A stretch of DNA of 64,000 nt. It comes from Akebia trifoliata. Its lineage: Eukaryota; Streptophyta; Magnoliopsida; Ranunculales; Lardizabalaceae. Position numbers and translations under genes: made by a program. The notes beneath the pieces are model-generated. The model had not been told where the DNA came from. It saw only the letters and a program-made list of their open reading frames with translations, and made no database searches. Position 1 is the stretch's first letter; every line of letters starts with the position of its first letter. The stretch is taken from the NCBI GenBank assembly GCA_017979445.1, contig CM030707.1:21892586-21956585 (forward strand), in the 5' to 3' direction. Below, in pieces: positions 9,642 through 21,500 of this stretch.

Positions 9642-10760
9642 ACTAACAAAAATAAAAAATAAAAAAAAAAACAAAATTTGAGGATGCATATGTGACGGGC
9701 AATAATTTACTGAGTCACATATATAATGGAAATCAGATCAATGGAGTCTCACCTTGGTCTAGACTTCCAATTGATTGGAATTACATCATTTTTGGCACAA
9801 AACAACAATATCAACCAATACAAGTCTTATTTCACTCCATTATATATATATTATGGTTGAGTTCCTTTGGCAAACCCCCACACAAAGATCTAGACAAATC
9901 GTCTAGACCATTGGATCTTCTTCAATCTAGGATAATCCTACGGTAGAGAGCGAATAAAACACCAAGTGCTCTTTATTTCACTTAAAAGTTTATGAAATTG
10001 CAATTACCTCCCTGTGAGAAAGTCAAAATCCCAAACCCAATTCATTCTCTTCTTCACAAAAACCCTAATCCCTCTCCTGTGATTTCCTTGATCTGACCCT
10101 CTCACCCATCTTCATTCCCACTCGACGTGATTTACAAGGTTTAGGCGACGACGACGGTGGCAACCTCTATCTTCATTGTCTTCTTCCCCTAACCATAACC
10201 CTTTCAAATCGCAGCCACTTCCTCTACAAACTACGATCCATGCCTCAACAAATTTGAGTATTACATTCAGGTTTGGATTTTCGTTCACAAAATATATGTT
10301 ACGTTTTTTAACGATGGAGCCAGAGAAATATGGCTCTACTAACTCCCTCGACTGCTATTACGCATCTTCTCCATTTCTTCTCTATGTTGAAAGAGGAGTA
10401 ACCTCACTTGACTCGACTTTTGTTGAGTATCCGAAATGCAAAGACCAACAATCGCGATATAGATAGTATATCTAAAACAACATAAAAGAAATGGATGGAA
10501 GGAGATGAACATAAATTACGGACGGAGATGTCTTCTTTGATTAGAGTTTAGCGGGAAAAAAAAAACAGAAAAGGAGGAATGGAACTTTTTTACCTTTGTT
10601 TTCTATCCCTTTCGAGCCAATTTTAAACGTAGTATAAAAGCATTTGGAGCTTGTAATTTGTACTTTGTGGGGAGAGATCCCTTTGCTTGGCTTTATTAGT
10701 TGGAGACTTGCAGGTGTTGATGATGAGAAAGAGATCCCATCTGGTTGGCACCTGATTGCA

Positions 10761-11551
10761 CTATTGAGGATGAAAGATAGATTACACAGAGTTCTCTTTA
10801 TAGAATCATAGACATTTCTAAGTTAGTTTCTCTTTCCCAATTAATTTATTCACATTGAAGATGAACTAGATGTGTTTTCTTTACTATTATTTTCTCTTGC
10901 TTAATATTTTGGTGGTTTCAGTACTTATTATTCTATAAACTATGTAATTCAATATTCTATGACTGGGCTTTGAAGAAGTGATGAATCTCTAGAGCATGAT
11001 GGGTGAGTGATTACTTGATATTCTTTTCTTTTGTGCAGTTCTTGAGTTTGTGAAGTTCATGTGCTTTCTTATTGTTTATGTTCAAGAAAAGAATCCTATT
11101 ACATACTTTAAAGAGGATTTTCTAATCTCTAGCTAAGTCTATGGTCCATTCCTTTTTTAGACTATATATTCTCAATTAGATTTTTCTTGCTTTATTCTAT
11201 GTAATGAAAACTAAATTAAAGATCCATTACCTTAACTTTTCATAAAAATTATTTGTTTAGGCAATTTTTTGACCTTTGCCCTTTGTTTCACAATTTAGTT
11301 TATAGAGTTTAGATTGAACCTAGCTAAGACCTAAGTTCTTAGGTTGAATTCATTACCTTCATTGACATTTAAACCCTATCTTTCTACCCTCAAAGAATTC
11401 TAGCTTATTACCTATATCGCAATGTTAGTAAAGAGAACACATCTAGTTCATCTTCAATGTGAATAATTTAATTGGGAAAGAGAAACTAATTTAGAAATGT
11501 CTATGATTCTATAAAGAGAACTATGTGTAATCTGTCTTTCATCCTCAATAG
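10761..11551. repeat. Internal foldback with 126-bp arms
   Basis: Arms 10761-10886 and 11426-11551 are near-perfect reverse complements of equal length around a loop of about 540 bp. The structure sits inside the MULE and does not belong to its terminal repeats, so it is probably an independent insertion or an internal inverted duplication. There is no coding potential in the loop. Confidence 0.8.
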
Positions 11552-11577
11552 TTTATTGATATTATAAGTGTTTTGTC

Positions 11578-12096
11578 TTATTTTTCAGAAAACCCTTGGT
11601 TGGTTTGTTTTTTTTTAGATAAAATTAACTGTGTTTTCTTTTGTTGATTATCGTTGAAAAGCGACACTTTCCATTTTGTTGTATATTTGTAGAATATAAT
11701 GTGAATGTATGCCTCACATCCACATTTACAAGTGGAGCAATTTCTTCTTCCCCCTTGCATTCCCATCTGTCACTGTGTCTTCTTTCACCATCGGGGTATG
11801 TTTGCTTTTGTGTATATAAACATATGTCATTTCAGTTACCTCATTTGAATCCCATAGTATTTTCAAACTCCGTACACAAATGCAAAACCCTTCCCGCCGC
11901 AATCTTCATAGTACTTTTTTGCTTCCTCAATTGAGTCGAACAACATCCCCACATATGGTGTATTTAACTTTTGAATATCTTTATTTGGACTTTGAGAGTC
12001 AATAGGTTCCTCACTACCTACTTGGATTGTTGATGATGATCCCGGATTTTCACAAATGGGAACGTTTCTACACTTGTCAATGCCAATCAGATCCAT
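11578..12096 (-). pseudogene. FAR1/FHY3-type DNA-binding domain remnant
   Basis: On the minus strand, 12096-11863 encodes a serine/asparagine-rich lead and then PYVGMLFDSIEEAKKYYEDC, the characteristic start of the FAR1 domain. In the same frame, 11766-11578 encodes RRNCSTCKCGCEAYIHI...KWKVSLFND, the zinc-binding middle part with its cysteines. The closing His-x-His is not seen. About 100 bp with stops separate the two pieces, either an intron or decay. FAR1/FHY3 proteins are light-signalling regulators domesticated from MULE transposases. Because this copy lies inside a long-TIR MULE, a transposase remnant is more likely than a host gene. Confidence 0.7.
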
Positions 12097-13632
12097 GAGA
12101 AAAGTAATTGATCAACTGCTGCAAGTAACACACTCATGTCAACACCCCAAGGATTTCTACTAAACATGGATATATTGTCACATCCTTGAACTCCCAAGGT
12201 TTACTCAAAAAGTCAATTGAGAAATTGCGACTATAAGAATAAATTGTGACATTAATCTAGCAACACAGAAGGGGGTATACAAAGAGATTAGATGTGTCAA
12301 GTTGTTAAATTTGCCCTTTCAAAACCATAAACAGTCCAATTACTGAAACGGGTTTGATCTAAATTGCACATCCAATGTGATTCTTCAGATGTATTCTAAT
12401 ATATACTCAGCAGGACGACAGCATAACCCATGCAATGAATAAGTACATAAATCAAACTTGTATATTGGGGACAGGAAACAGTCAATAATGCCACTGTTTA
12501 TAGCCATTTCAATTTCACTTTTGTGTTTGGAGCTCCTCAAAGATACTATCAATCATCCAGGAGTATGTCATAGTTAAAACCGCTTGCTAACTAGGCAAGG
12601 ATTAGCGATTTCTGCATGCTTGAAAATATCTATAGTTAACAGGAACTGTTAGGCTAATTGTTCATAGATCTCAAATTTTGTTATCAATTACTTGAATGGA
12701 AACGTGTAGATATCCAACCAGCATATTTAAGACAGGTCAAGAGTTGGAAAAATAAAAAAAGAACACAAATTAAAAAATAATCTCATATAACATTTCTCAT
12801 ATTGTTCAAAAACGGAGAACTCATAGCTATCGATAATCAATAGCATTTTGTTTAATGATAGTCCAACTTCTAAAAATTTCAGTCCATAAAAATTACAAAT
12901 TAAAATTTTGTATCTACAAGAAAATCAACACTAACATTCAATGCTCAATTGTCAACCTTCAAGAAAATTCTTAAAAAAATTACAAAAAATTTGGAAAGAG
13001 TTGGGGTATATAAAAATTTAAGTTCCATTCAGATTCTAAGTACAACAGGTGAGAAAAAGAAATTCCATAAGATCTTCAAAACTAAGAGAAATAATAGTTA
13101 TAGAGATCAAAATAACAAAGAATAAAATGCAAAGATCTAATCATTGAAGTTTTAGAAAATTTTCGCAGAAGTTCGCAAAGTTTGCAGCTCATAGAGTGAG
13201 TGGCTGTGATTGAGAGGGTTATGGTTAGGGAAGAAGACGATGAAGATAGAGGGCGTGGCTGCGATTTAAGAGGGTTATGGTTAGAGGAAGAAGAAGATGA
13301 AGATAGAGGTTGCCACATGTGTCGTTGTCGTCGCCTGAACCTTGTAAATCAACTCGAGCGGGGATGAAGATGGGTGGAGGGTGAGATCAAGGAAATCGCA
13401 AGAGAGGGGTTAGGGTTTCTGTGAAGAAAGACAATGAATTGGGTTTGAGATTTTGATTTTCTCACGGCGAGGTAATTGCAATTTCATGGAGGTAGTTGCA
13501 ATTTCATAAACTTTTAAGTGAAATAAAGAGTTTTATTCGCTCTCCATCATAGGATTATCCTAAATTGAATAAGATTTGACGGTCTAGACGATTTGTCTGG
13601 ATCTTTGTGTGGGAGTTTGTCAACGGAACCCC

Positions 13633-13916
13633 AACATCTTTCCACTTTTGATCTGCAACGTCCATCACGGACGAAGAAGAGGTCGGCTTTACTGAAGAAG
13701 AAGGGGCGGTTGGCGAGGTTGATCAGAAGGCTTGTTAGACGTCTGAACGGGCTCGGCCTCCCCTAAATTCGTAAGGCACGCGGTGATTGAGAACGGTCAG
13801 AATCGGCGGAATCATACATACTTGCATCGACTTCGCCCCCGTTCGGGAGAACGAGGCTGAGTTTTTAGCCGTTCATTCCCCTATGTTGTAAGGGTGTAAC
13901 GACAATATAAATGTAT
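13633..13916. other. Short GC-richer segment, unidentified
   Basis: Base composition is clearly richer in G and C than its surroundings (for example around 13660-13870). I see no convincing reading frame. It may be a fragment of a retrotransposon LTR or leader. Confidence 0.35.
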
Positions 13917-13920
13917 ATAT

Positions 13921-14160
13921 GGGTAACGTTCAAGAGCCAAAGTTATAACCAAAGTGTTTTGTCTTATATGGCTAAAATGTTTTAGAATGCGTTGATTTTT
14001 TGTGATGATGATCTTTATGGCGAGGAGATCCTCCTCACAAAAAATCAGCCCACTCTAAAACTTCTAACCCCGTGAAAAGTGGTTACAAATTAACGGTAAA
14101 AAATTGATGGTCCACAATTTTTTAACTTATAAACTAGGGTTATAAATTTTAGAATATATA
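13921..14160. mobile_element. TA-targeting foldback element, copy 2 (truncated)
   Basis: It begins GGGTAACGTTCAAGAGCC after a TATATAT tract and contains one full hairpin (about 13980-14067) and the spacer. The second hairpin and right arm are missing, and the 3-kb LTR-like element starts 14 bp further on. Confidence 0.7.
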
Positions 14161-14173
14161 TATTTGTGAGCAA

Positions 14174-17100
14174 TGTAAAACCCCAAGTTTTTGATTCGTA
14201 TTTCGAGGAAAAATAAATAATGGAATTTTGAGAAAATCTTGAAAGTGGGACTTAGGGGTAAAAGTTTATGATGGTTTTTATCATTTTTAATGGAATCTGA
14301 CCTCACCATGAGATTCAAAATGATTGAAAAACATACTTTAGCCTGTAAGTACGCTTAAATGCGAGTCTGAACAGAAAAGTTGCAAAATCCTTGATTATCG
14401 AGTTAGATTAGGCTAAAATAATGACTTTTTGTTAGAGAAAGAATTGTTAAGATTCGATCATACCATTGGGTTCGTAACGAAAACTTATTGAACATGGACT
14501 ATTTACTTGTCATTTTTGGAGTCCAAAAAGTCAAATTATTGTCAAAAACGAAAATGACGTCAATTTTAGGGTCACATCAAGCCAAAAATGTAAATTTTTG
14601 TTTGAGACAGAATTCGTAGAAATTGACCACGCCATTAGATCCGGAACGAAAAATTATATAAAATAGAGTATTCACTCGTTACTTTTGGAGCTCGAACGGT
14701 CAAGTTATCGTCGAACGAAATAATAGGAAAAATACCGATTTCATCCCACATTTATATAAATAAAATTTTTTTTTTTATAAAAACACTATTAATCTTCCAA
14801 AGTCGTCCAAAAAATCAGTCACGACTTATTAAAAAAAAATTGTTTTTTTTTTAAAATTTTTATTTTTAAACTCTGATTCGCTGCAAACGGTTCGCCATTG
14901 ACTTTCGACGCCAAAGGAGAAAAGGTCCGCAGCTTCGACATCTACAAAACCTACCCAAAATTTTCTCGTTTCCTCTTCTCTTTCACCTCGTATCATAAAA
15001 AAAAAAATCAACCGTATATATATACAGCAGTTTCGAAACTTTGACCTCGGATTTCGCCTGTTTTGGGGTCAAACCGTCCTCCGTCATAAAAGGGAGAAAG
15101 GACGATGGTGTCGAGATCTTCGAAATCACCGGGTCAGATTTAAAAATCAACCGTCTTGAAGTTCGGTCTGTCTCGATTTCCATGTCAATTGTCTCGATTT
15201 CCACGCACACGCTTCGATCATCTCGCATAGAGATAGTAAGGACTCTCAATCTCTATCGATAACCATAGATTTATGAAAATTGCATTTAGAATTTTATCAG
15301 AAATTTGTTATATATTTTCAAAATATAGAATTTTTTTTCGTTATTTCAAATTCACGCTAGAACTTGCATATTTGATATGTTTAATTATGTTTTATAACAA
15401 ATTATACGTGGTAGGATATTTCACCGGGTTATTTCCGTCAATTGGGTCTTGTGCACCGCTCGGACCCCGTTTTGAACTAAATTTTATACTTTTTCACTGT
15501 TATTGATAAAAATGAATTTTATAGTTGGAAAAATGATTTAATATTCAACGAATTCATATTGAGTTGAATATCAGAAAGTGGATATTTTGTTTGAGAGATT
15601 GAAAACTATAAAAATCGAAAAAAGGTATGAAATGGTAAAATGTCATAGTTAGACCCGAGGGGTGATGTCTGCATTTTACATTGTTGTATTGTGTGTAGGT
15701 TGGTGAACGAATATCTAGGGATAATGTTACTGGTTGCATGTTTATCTACTTTCTGTTAGCGTGATACGCTGTTTACTTTTCCGTTCCGTTATTTATTTTA
15801 AGCCAGGTGGCCACAGTTGCATGGTAGGAAACTGGATATCCATTCTCAACCTTGTATTGTTAATTTCTCTTTTGTTTTCAAATGAAAATAATATATATAT
15901 GGGTCCCGTTCAGCAACAAACATTTTTCAAAACATGGGTTAGAGATTTTGGAATGGGCTGATTTTTGGTGAGGATGATCTCGATGGTGAGGAAATCATCC
16001 TCACCAAAAATCAGCCTATTCCAAAACTTCTAGCCCCAGTTTACAAGTTGAGAAAAATCGTGGACCGTCCGTTTTTTGTAAACTATTTTTGATGGGGTTA
16101 GAAGTTTTGGAATGGGTTGATTTTTGATGAGGATGATCTCCTTACCGTAGAGATCATCCTCACTAAAAATCATCCAATTCCAAAACCTCTAACCCATGTT
16201 TTGAAAAATGTTTTGCCAAAATGTTTGTTGTTGAACATTTCCCTATATATATGTAGCTATTTTGTGAGCTGTTAAAGAGTCTGTGAATGTTTGAAGGGAT
16301 AGTGCGTCATATCATCTTGAGCCGGATAAATAGTCAACCAAGTGTGGTAAGTGTAGCGATCGACTACAAAATTAGGAACTAAAAGTCAATAAAATATGAA
16401 ATATCATGTCCCGACTGGGAGCGATCCAGTCGTGAATCCCAACTCTCTAATTCCACAACTCCACCGTTGTGTATTATGTATATGTTGCCTTATGTTGATA
16501 TATAAAATGAAATGCATGTTTAATGTTTCTATTTGATCAATTAGATTTGTATAAAAAGAAAATATTATAGTGAGTACTACTGATAGATGTAATGTGAGTT
16601 TTAAAATATTTAGTTGCTCATCCCTGACTATATGTACCAGTTAATCGTAGTTTCTTTTTTAAATTTTGCATATTTTAAAATGATTCAGTATGCTTATTCG
16701 TTCATGTTAGGAGAGGTTATTGACAGAAATTGGTTGCTTGCCTACTGGGTAACCATTGTTACTCACCCTTCTTTCTTCATTTTTTTAGTTTCAGATCCGG
16801 AACTTTGCGAGGCAGGTGTAGAACGCGAGTGTGGACTATTTGGTAGGTCAGATAGACGAACAGAGTCTGTTATCTGGTGAGTACTAGGGTTATACCCCCT
16901 AGTGGTGTTGATTTGTCCAAGAGTATTATAGATATTGTATTGAGCGTTATGACTTTTGTTAGAGTGATGAATGTTTATATAATCCTTTATTTTGGTTATT
17001 CTTCCGCATTCTGATCTATCGTATGTTATTAGATGTATATAAGTTTCCGTTTGTATTATATATATATGCAGGATAATATATGTCGTTTATCAGGTGCAGG

Positions 17101-17217
17101 TTGAATGCCTTGAAATGCTAACATAAACAGAAGAGATCATGCCGAAATTTCGAGGCGTCACCTAGTGTCTCGAGATCTGACATGAGGCATTGTGTTAGTG
17201 TTTAGCGGGACGCCACA
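14174..17217 (+). mobile_element. 3-kb LTR-like element, copy 1
   Basis: It starts TGTAAAACCCCAAG and ends GGGACGCCACA. It is collinear with the copy at 30359-33515 along its full length, and the TGTAACACCCC start resembles long LTRs of plant Ty3/gypsy elements (inference). No protein motif is seen. Against copy 2 it has gained a foldback element at 15901-16253 and lost about 290 bp near 16310. The 5 bases outside its two ends do not match, so no target duplication is visible. Confidence 0.65.
15901..16253. mobile_element. TA-targeting foldback element, copy 3, with empty site
   Basis: It sits in a TATATATA tract of LTR-like copy 1. The same spot in copy 2 (about 32235-32242) is an uninterrupted ATATATAT, giving exact limits. 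The outer arms read GGGTCCCGTTCAGCAACAAA and, on the other strand, GGGAAATGTTCAACAACAAA. Between them are two hairpins (about 15938-16032 and 16095-16194) and the spacer with ATCGTGGACCGTCC. No open reading frame. Confidence 0.88.
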
Positions 17218-17289
17218 ACACTCTCAAATCCTTTTTCATTTTATAGGATATTCAATGAATTGTTTTTTTTTTTTTTGTTCTTCACAAAA

Positions 17290-18280
17290 GTCATGCTTAA
17301 CAGTCCATTCCACAGAAGTTAAAGAATCCTAGCAAATTTTCAGTCATTCATCAACAATACATGGGTATTTTTCACAATTCATAGCTCGAACTACCACCTC
17401 GAAATCATATTTAATAATAATTTTTTTGGTTAACATGGTATCAGAGCATTAGATTCATATAGGTTACGGGTTTGATTCTTTTCACCTTTATGGGTGAGGG
17501 GAAGTGTTTGGGTGTATATTTTCCTCACTCTCGGGTGTGTCATACCTTAGTTAAGCTCCCGTGACTCTCTTATAGTCATAGTTCTATTGGTAACAATAGT
17601 ATTTTTTATTTTCCTGAACATGATAGTTGATATGGTGCAAAGATGAGTCAATCTTTTATTTTTCCTATGATAATAATTGTTTGATATAACCCATTGTATT
17701 TATGACTCTTCTTAGGATCACACCTAGTGAGAAGAATTGTGCTTGAGAAATCTAGCCAGAGGCATTTGGAGGCCAAGACTTTCTTCATTCCTTGCATACA
17801 ACGTATGTTTGGAGTTTTCCATGTTCATGTATTCCATTATATAAGTCCACCATTTGATCATTGAAAACGTGATGAAAATCATGAAATTGTTATGCATTGG
17901 AGACCCACCTTGCAATATATGTACCATTGAATTTTGAGTAATGGAGTTCATCAAGCTGTAGTTTATTGGTGCTCAAATTGGACCACATTTTTCTTCAAAA
18001 GGGTTCAAATTTTTTGGAATGAACTTTCATTTTTTTAGGTGGTTTGGTGCTTGAATTATGCTCAATTTTTCATTGATCCTACCTTCTCTCGTATCACGTA
18101 CATCGATGCATCATCACATTGAACTAATTAGATTTGTTGACCTCTTGCAAGAGCATGGGTTAGTCTCTTAATTTTTTATTGAACGCAATGGCGTTCTATT
18201 TTATTGACACCTACAATTCTCTAATCTTAAAGTTAATATCATCAATGAATTTGAGAGTTTCACTTTTTAATTTTTTTAAT
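17290..18280. other. Downstream part of F-box unit A
   Basis: This non-coding stretch is homologous to 61705-63275 (unit C) and in parts to 53640-53970 and 56270-56530 (unit B). It includes a TGGTATCAGAGC string at 17438-17449 followed by a GGGTGAGGGGAAG purine run, also present at 61852. That looks like a TRIM remnant that was already in the ancestral unit. The MULE and the 3-kb LTR-like element now separate it from the rest of unit A. Confidence 0.65.
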
Positions 18281-19180
18281 GGAGTGATATATAAGATCTT
18301 CCAAGTACTTCATGCAATCTACATGTACATGTTCCGCATCCATCATGCTTCACACGTATGGTATGTCATTTAGATATATTACGACAAAACAACCATATAA
18401 ATAATTATAACCAACCTATCAAGATAAATATTTACTGTGCATTATCCAATCACATCCAGTCTAAACATACCTCATTACTATTATAAATGTATGCCAAGAC
18501 ACACTAAAAGAATAATGGTCATGTCACTATCTTTTAAACAGTATAGACTCAGTGAAATTGAACTCATATGCTCACACATAATCCTGATTGAGTAAATACA
18601 AAACTCAACATTTTTGGATTTATCTTATTAGACATTTCTGGTGTATTTTTGGGATATATCTTTCGTCCTGACGAATGGATTTCGTAATTATATGATTGGG
18701 ATTGGGATTGGGACTGGGTGTGAACATATGAGTTAATTTCAATGTACAAATCTGAACCCTATAAGAAATCTTGCAACTGCTTTCAAAGAAATATCCTTTG
18801 GTTGTGTATTCAGAGAATTTTATAGAGTGGTTGATTTTTTTGGCTCTGTTTAGAGAGTTCTAAGGGAAGGATAGAATTGGAAATGAGTGACATCCCTTTG
18901 GTTATGTGTAATATCCTGAATCAGGATAAGAGCGATAGAAGGCCCCTGAGGTTGTAACCGGTGAGGGTCTGCCTAAGTAACCACTATAACCATTAAAAAA
19001 AAAAAAAAACACTCAACCCCATACAAGTTACATGGAGACTGCCATGTGATCCAAATAATAGTTCAACTCCTAAATGAAAAAAAAGAAGAAAAAGAAAAAA
19101 CAGAGAGGAATAGTTCAACTCCTTTAATAAAATTTTGCCTATCAGAAAAGAAAAATAATGATTTTTCAAAATATGGGACA
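18281..19180. other. Intergenic DNA, no gene seen
   Basis: AT-rich with an A-run near 18995-19010 and short GATTGG repeats near 18690-18715. No supported feature. Confidence 0.5.
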
Positions 19181-19200
19181 TATATATATATATATATATA

Positions 19201-19503
19201 CACACACGGTTATGGGGCATATATAAAAACAATGGTTTTTCAAAATATAGGTTAGAGGTTTTGGATTGAGCTGATATTTTGCGAGGATGGTCACTATGAT
19301 GAGAAGATCATCCTCACAAAAATCAGCTCAATCTAAAACTTCTAATTTATAAATTTTTATCAATAATTTGTAAATCACTTTTGATGGATTTAGAAGTTTC
19401 AGATTGAATTGATTTTTTTTCGGATGATCTTTCCATCATAGAGATCATCCTCACAAAAATCAGCTCAATCTGAAACTTCTAACCCATATTTTGAAAATTT
19501 ATT

Positions 19504-19510
<7 letters not shown>
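19201..19510. mobile_element. TA-targeting foldback element, copy 4 (second subfamily)
   Basis: It lies between two long (TA)n tracts. Hairpins are built on the TTGGATTGAGCTGAT variant, with arms CAATGGTTTTTCAAAATAT at the left and a shorter ATTTTGAAAATTTATTAATG at the right. The right outer arm is truncated. Confidence 0.75.

Positions 19511-19560
<50 letters not shown>
19511..19560. repeat. (TA)n tract between two foldback elements
   Basis: About 25 TA units. Foldback copies 4 and 5 lie on either side, so two insertions apparently used the same microsatellite. Confidence 0.9.
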
Positions 19561-19561
<1 letters not shown>

Positions 19562-19563
<2 letters not shown>

Positions 19564-19947
19564 GGACAGTTCAGCAGCCCTAAAGTTTGCCAAGTTTGGT
19601 GCCAAACACTTTTCAAAATATGGGTTAGAAACTTTGGAATGAGCTGATTTTTTGTGAGGATGATCTCTATGATGAGGAGATCATCATCACCAAAAATCAG
19701 CCTATTCCAAAACTTCTAACCCCATCAAAAGTGAGTTACAAAAATTGGACGGTCCACGATTCTTCAACTTGTAAATTAGGGTTAGAAGTTTCAAAATGAG
19801 CTGATTTTTTGTAAGGATGATCTCTTCACCGTGGAGATCATCCTTACAAAAATAGTCTATTCCAAAACTTCTAACCCCATCAAAAGTGATTTACAAAAAA
19901 TGTTTGGCGCCAAACTTGGCAAACTTTAGGGCTGCCGAACCGCTCCC
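19562..19947. mobile_element. TA-targeting foldback element, copy 5
   Basis: This is a complete element with long private arms. The left carries AGCCCTAAAGTTTGCCAAGT and the right carries its complement (about 19909-19931). Two hairpins (about 19625-19722 and 19783-19878) surround the standard spacer. The TA tract continues on both sides. Confidence 0.85.
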
Positions 19948-20049
19948 TATATATATTTCAACCCTTACATTTAATGGTTGGGATTAGATTTGAAAAAAAT
20001 AATTGTAAAAAAAATAAAAATAATAAATAATAAAAAATCAGTATAATCC

Positions 20050-20235
20050 AAAGCTTTTAAGTCACATAGGACAACACTTTGTGAGAATAAGATAGTGAGC
20101 CGAACGCTCCCATATAGATTGAGAGAGAGAGAGAGAGAGAGAATTCAAAGCTTTTAAGTCACGTAGAACAACACTTTGTGAGAATAAGATAGTGAGCCGA
20201 ACGCCCCCATATAGATTGAGAGAGAGAGAGAGAGA
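20050..20235. repeat. 97-bp direct tandem duplication with (GA)n
   Basis: The unit beginning AAAGCTTTTAAGTCAC at 20050 recurs at 20147, each ending in a GAGAGA tract after the ATAGATT string. Only a few substitutions separate the copies. Confidence 0.85.
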
Positions 20236-20430
20236 AATTTACAAATACATCCAAACCCAGACTTCTGCATGAGAGGGTCTGTAGAAAACTGCACCAACTT
20301 CTTGATTGAGAGACACCTCCATGGATAAAGGCGAGATTCTCTGACTTCAATAGAATTGGAGATTGCTCATCGTTCGTAACTTCATCTAAGAGGCTCGTAT
20401 TCTCCTGCCAGTTAGCATAAGGAGAGCCTA
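20230..20430 (-). other. Possible orphan exon, unrecognised
   Basis: On the minus strand a pyrimidine-rich stretch and TTTTAG acceptor-like site near 20429 precede an open segment reading GSPYANWQENTSLLDE, then a hydrophilic stretch and SWCSFLQTLSCRSLGLDV. The amino acid composition looks protein-like, unlike the poly-Phe region next to it. I do not recognise the family and found no partner exons nearby. It could be a captured gene fragment or chance. Confidence 0.25.
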
Positions 20431-20692
20431 AAATCAGAAAACAGATTGAAACCAAAAAAAAAAAATAGAAGAAGAAGAAGAAGAAAGAATTCGATGACGC
20501 ATTACCAACAAAATGAATGCTAAATACAGTAGATGTAAATTTATTTGAAGGGGTTAAGAGTATTAATATCACTAAGCGTATTTGTTTCCATTGTATGACT
20601 TTCACTGCATTTTTTTTATTTATAAATTTATTGAAAAAGCCTGAGGTTAACAAGACCTGCCAATTTTAAACAGAAAACAAGAAAACATTTAG

Positions 20693-21010
20693 AGAAATTT
20701 ATCAAAACGGAGAACTTTAATTTCAAACTTATTTACCAAAATGGACCACTATACATCTTATTTCTGAAAACTGTAACTTTCCATTTTCGGAAATATTTTA
20801 TTTTATCAAAATGGTAAAAACAGTAATTTTCAGATTTATGCCATTGAAAATACCCTTTTCCAAATCTCATGTAGAAAGGATCGTTCCGACAAAAAAGATA
20901 TTTTCAATAGTAAAAATATGAAAATGACTATTTTTACTGTTTTGATAAAATAAAATATTTTTGAAAACGATAAATTACTGTTTACAGGAATAAAATGTAC
21001 AGTTTATATT
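20693..21010. mobile_element. MITE-like palindromic element, second copy
   Basis: It starts GAGAAATTTATCAAAAC, like the element at 2545-3028, and has the same chain of ACCATTTT/AAAATGG and CGGAAATA blocks. The right end is diverged or truncated near 21010. Confidence 0.55.
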
Positions 21011-21036
21011 TAGTCTTCCTTCCTTTGAAAAGATGT

Positions 21037-21500
21037 TTAGTCTTCCAAGACCCCAACCTTTTTCCTATCCTTACAATTATCATATCCCAAACTGGAGGTG
21101 TGGACACCATCTACCTCCAAACCTGATGGGTTATCAATAGAAATGGTTTTGGACATTAGGTGGGCTAAGGCTTTCGCAACCATGACAAATAGAAACAGAG
21201 ACAATGGGTTGGCTTGCCTTAGAAGACATTTCATCACAAAGTTGAACCAATCCTCTCTGAAACCATCCTCCCCTCATATATCTCGAAAAAGCCTAACTCG
21301 CATTATTATAAGTCTTCTCCAAATCTATTTACTCATAAGCCCTAGAATTTGGCGACCTTTAATCAATGTGCCTTGTTACAAACAATGACATTTGGGATAA
21401 CTTCCTTTAGCCTTGTAGCTAACATCTTTGAAATTACTTTATACATTGAGCCAATAAGATTGATTCGTTTAAGAACCGTGATTGGTTTTTACTCGTATTG
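21037..21500 (-). pseudogene. LINE (L1-type) reverse transcriptase remnant
   Basis: Read on the minus strand from about 21487, the translation gives PITVLKRINLIGSMYKVISK followed by MLATRLKEVIPNVI, the fingers region of plant L1-type RTs. Further on, 21237-21037 gives RQANPLSLFLFVMVAKALAHL, matching the conserved RQGDPLSP-type motif with a changed glycine-aspartate. Stops interrupt the frame between the two blocks and the YADD-containing part is not seen. No poly-A tail or target duplication was identified. Confidence 0.75.

Larger units (their letters stand above)
9859..13632 (-). mobile_element. Mutator-like element with long terminal inverted repeats
   Basis: About 370 bp at the left (about 9859-10230) and right (about 13260-13632) are reverse complements, sharing the outer GTTCC...CCCACACAAAGATC stretch, the TTTATTTCACTTAAAAGTTTATGAAATTG region and the telomere-like CCCTAA tracts. 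Inverted repeats of hundreds of bases are typical of MULEs. The interior holds a FAR1-type DNA-binding domain remnant on the minus strand (11578-12096), a domain derived from MULE transposases, and a separate foldback structure. The right repeat also has an internal tandem copy near 13200-13310. I could not find a clear 9-bp target duplication. Confidence 0.75.

Noticed and set aside
17438..17449. TGGTATCAGAGC strings as parts of tRNA genes
   Set aside because: Only the 12-base primer complement is present here and at 47322, 61852 and 63964. No cloverleaf or A/B box follows, so these are retrotransposon primer sites.
20159..20653. A 164-residue minus-strand frame as one gene
   Set aside because: Its two ends come from AT-rich DNA and from the 97-bp tandem repeat with GA tract, and the middle has a poly-Phe run from a GAA microsatellite. 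Only the 20230-20430 part looks protein-like.
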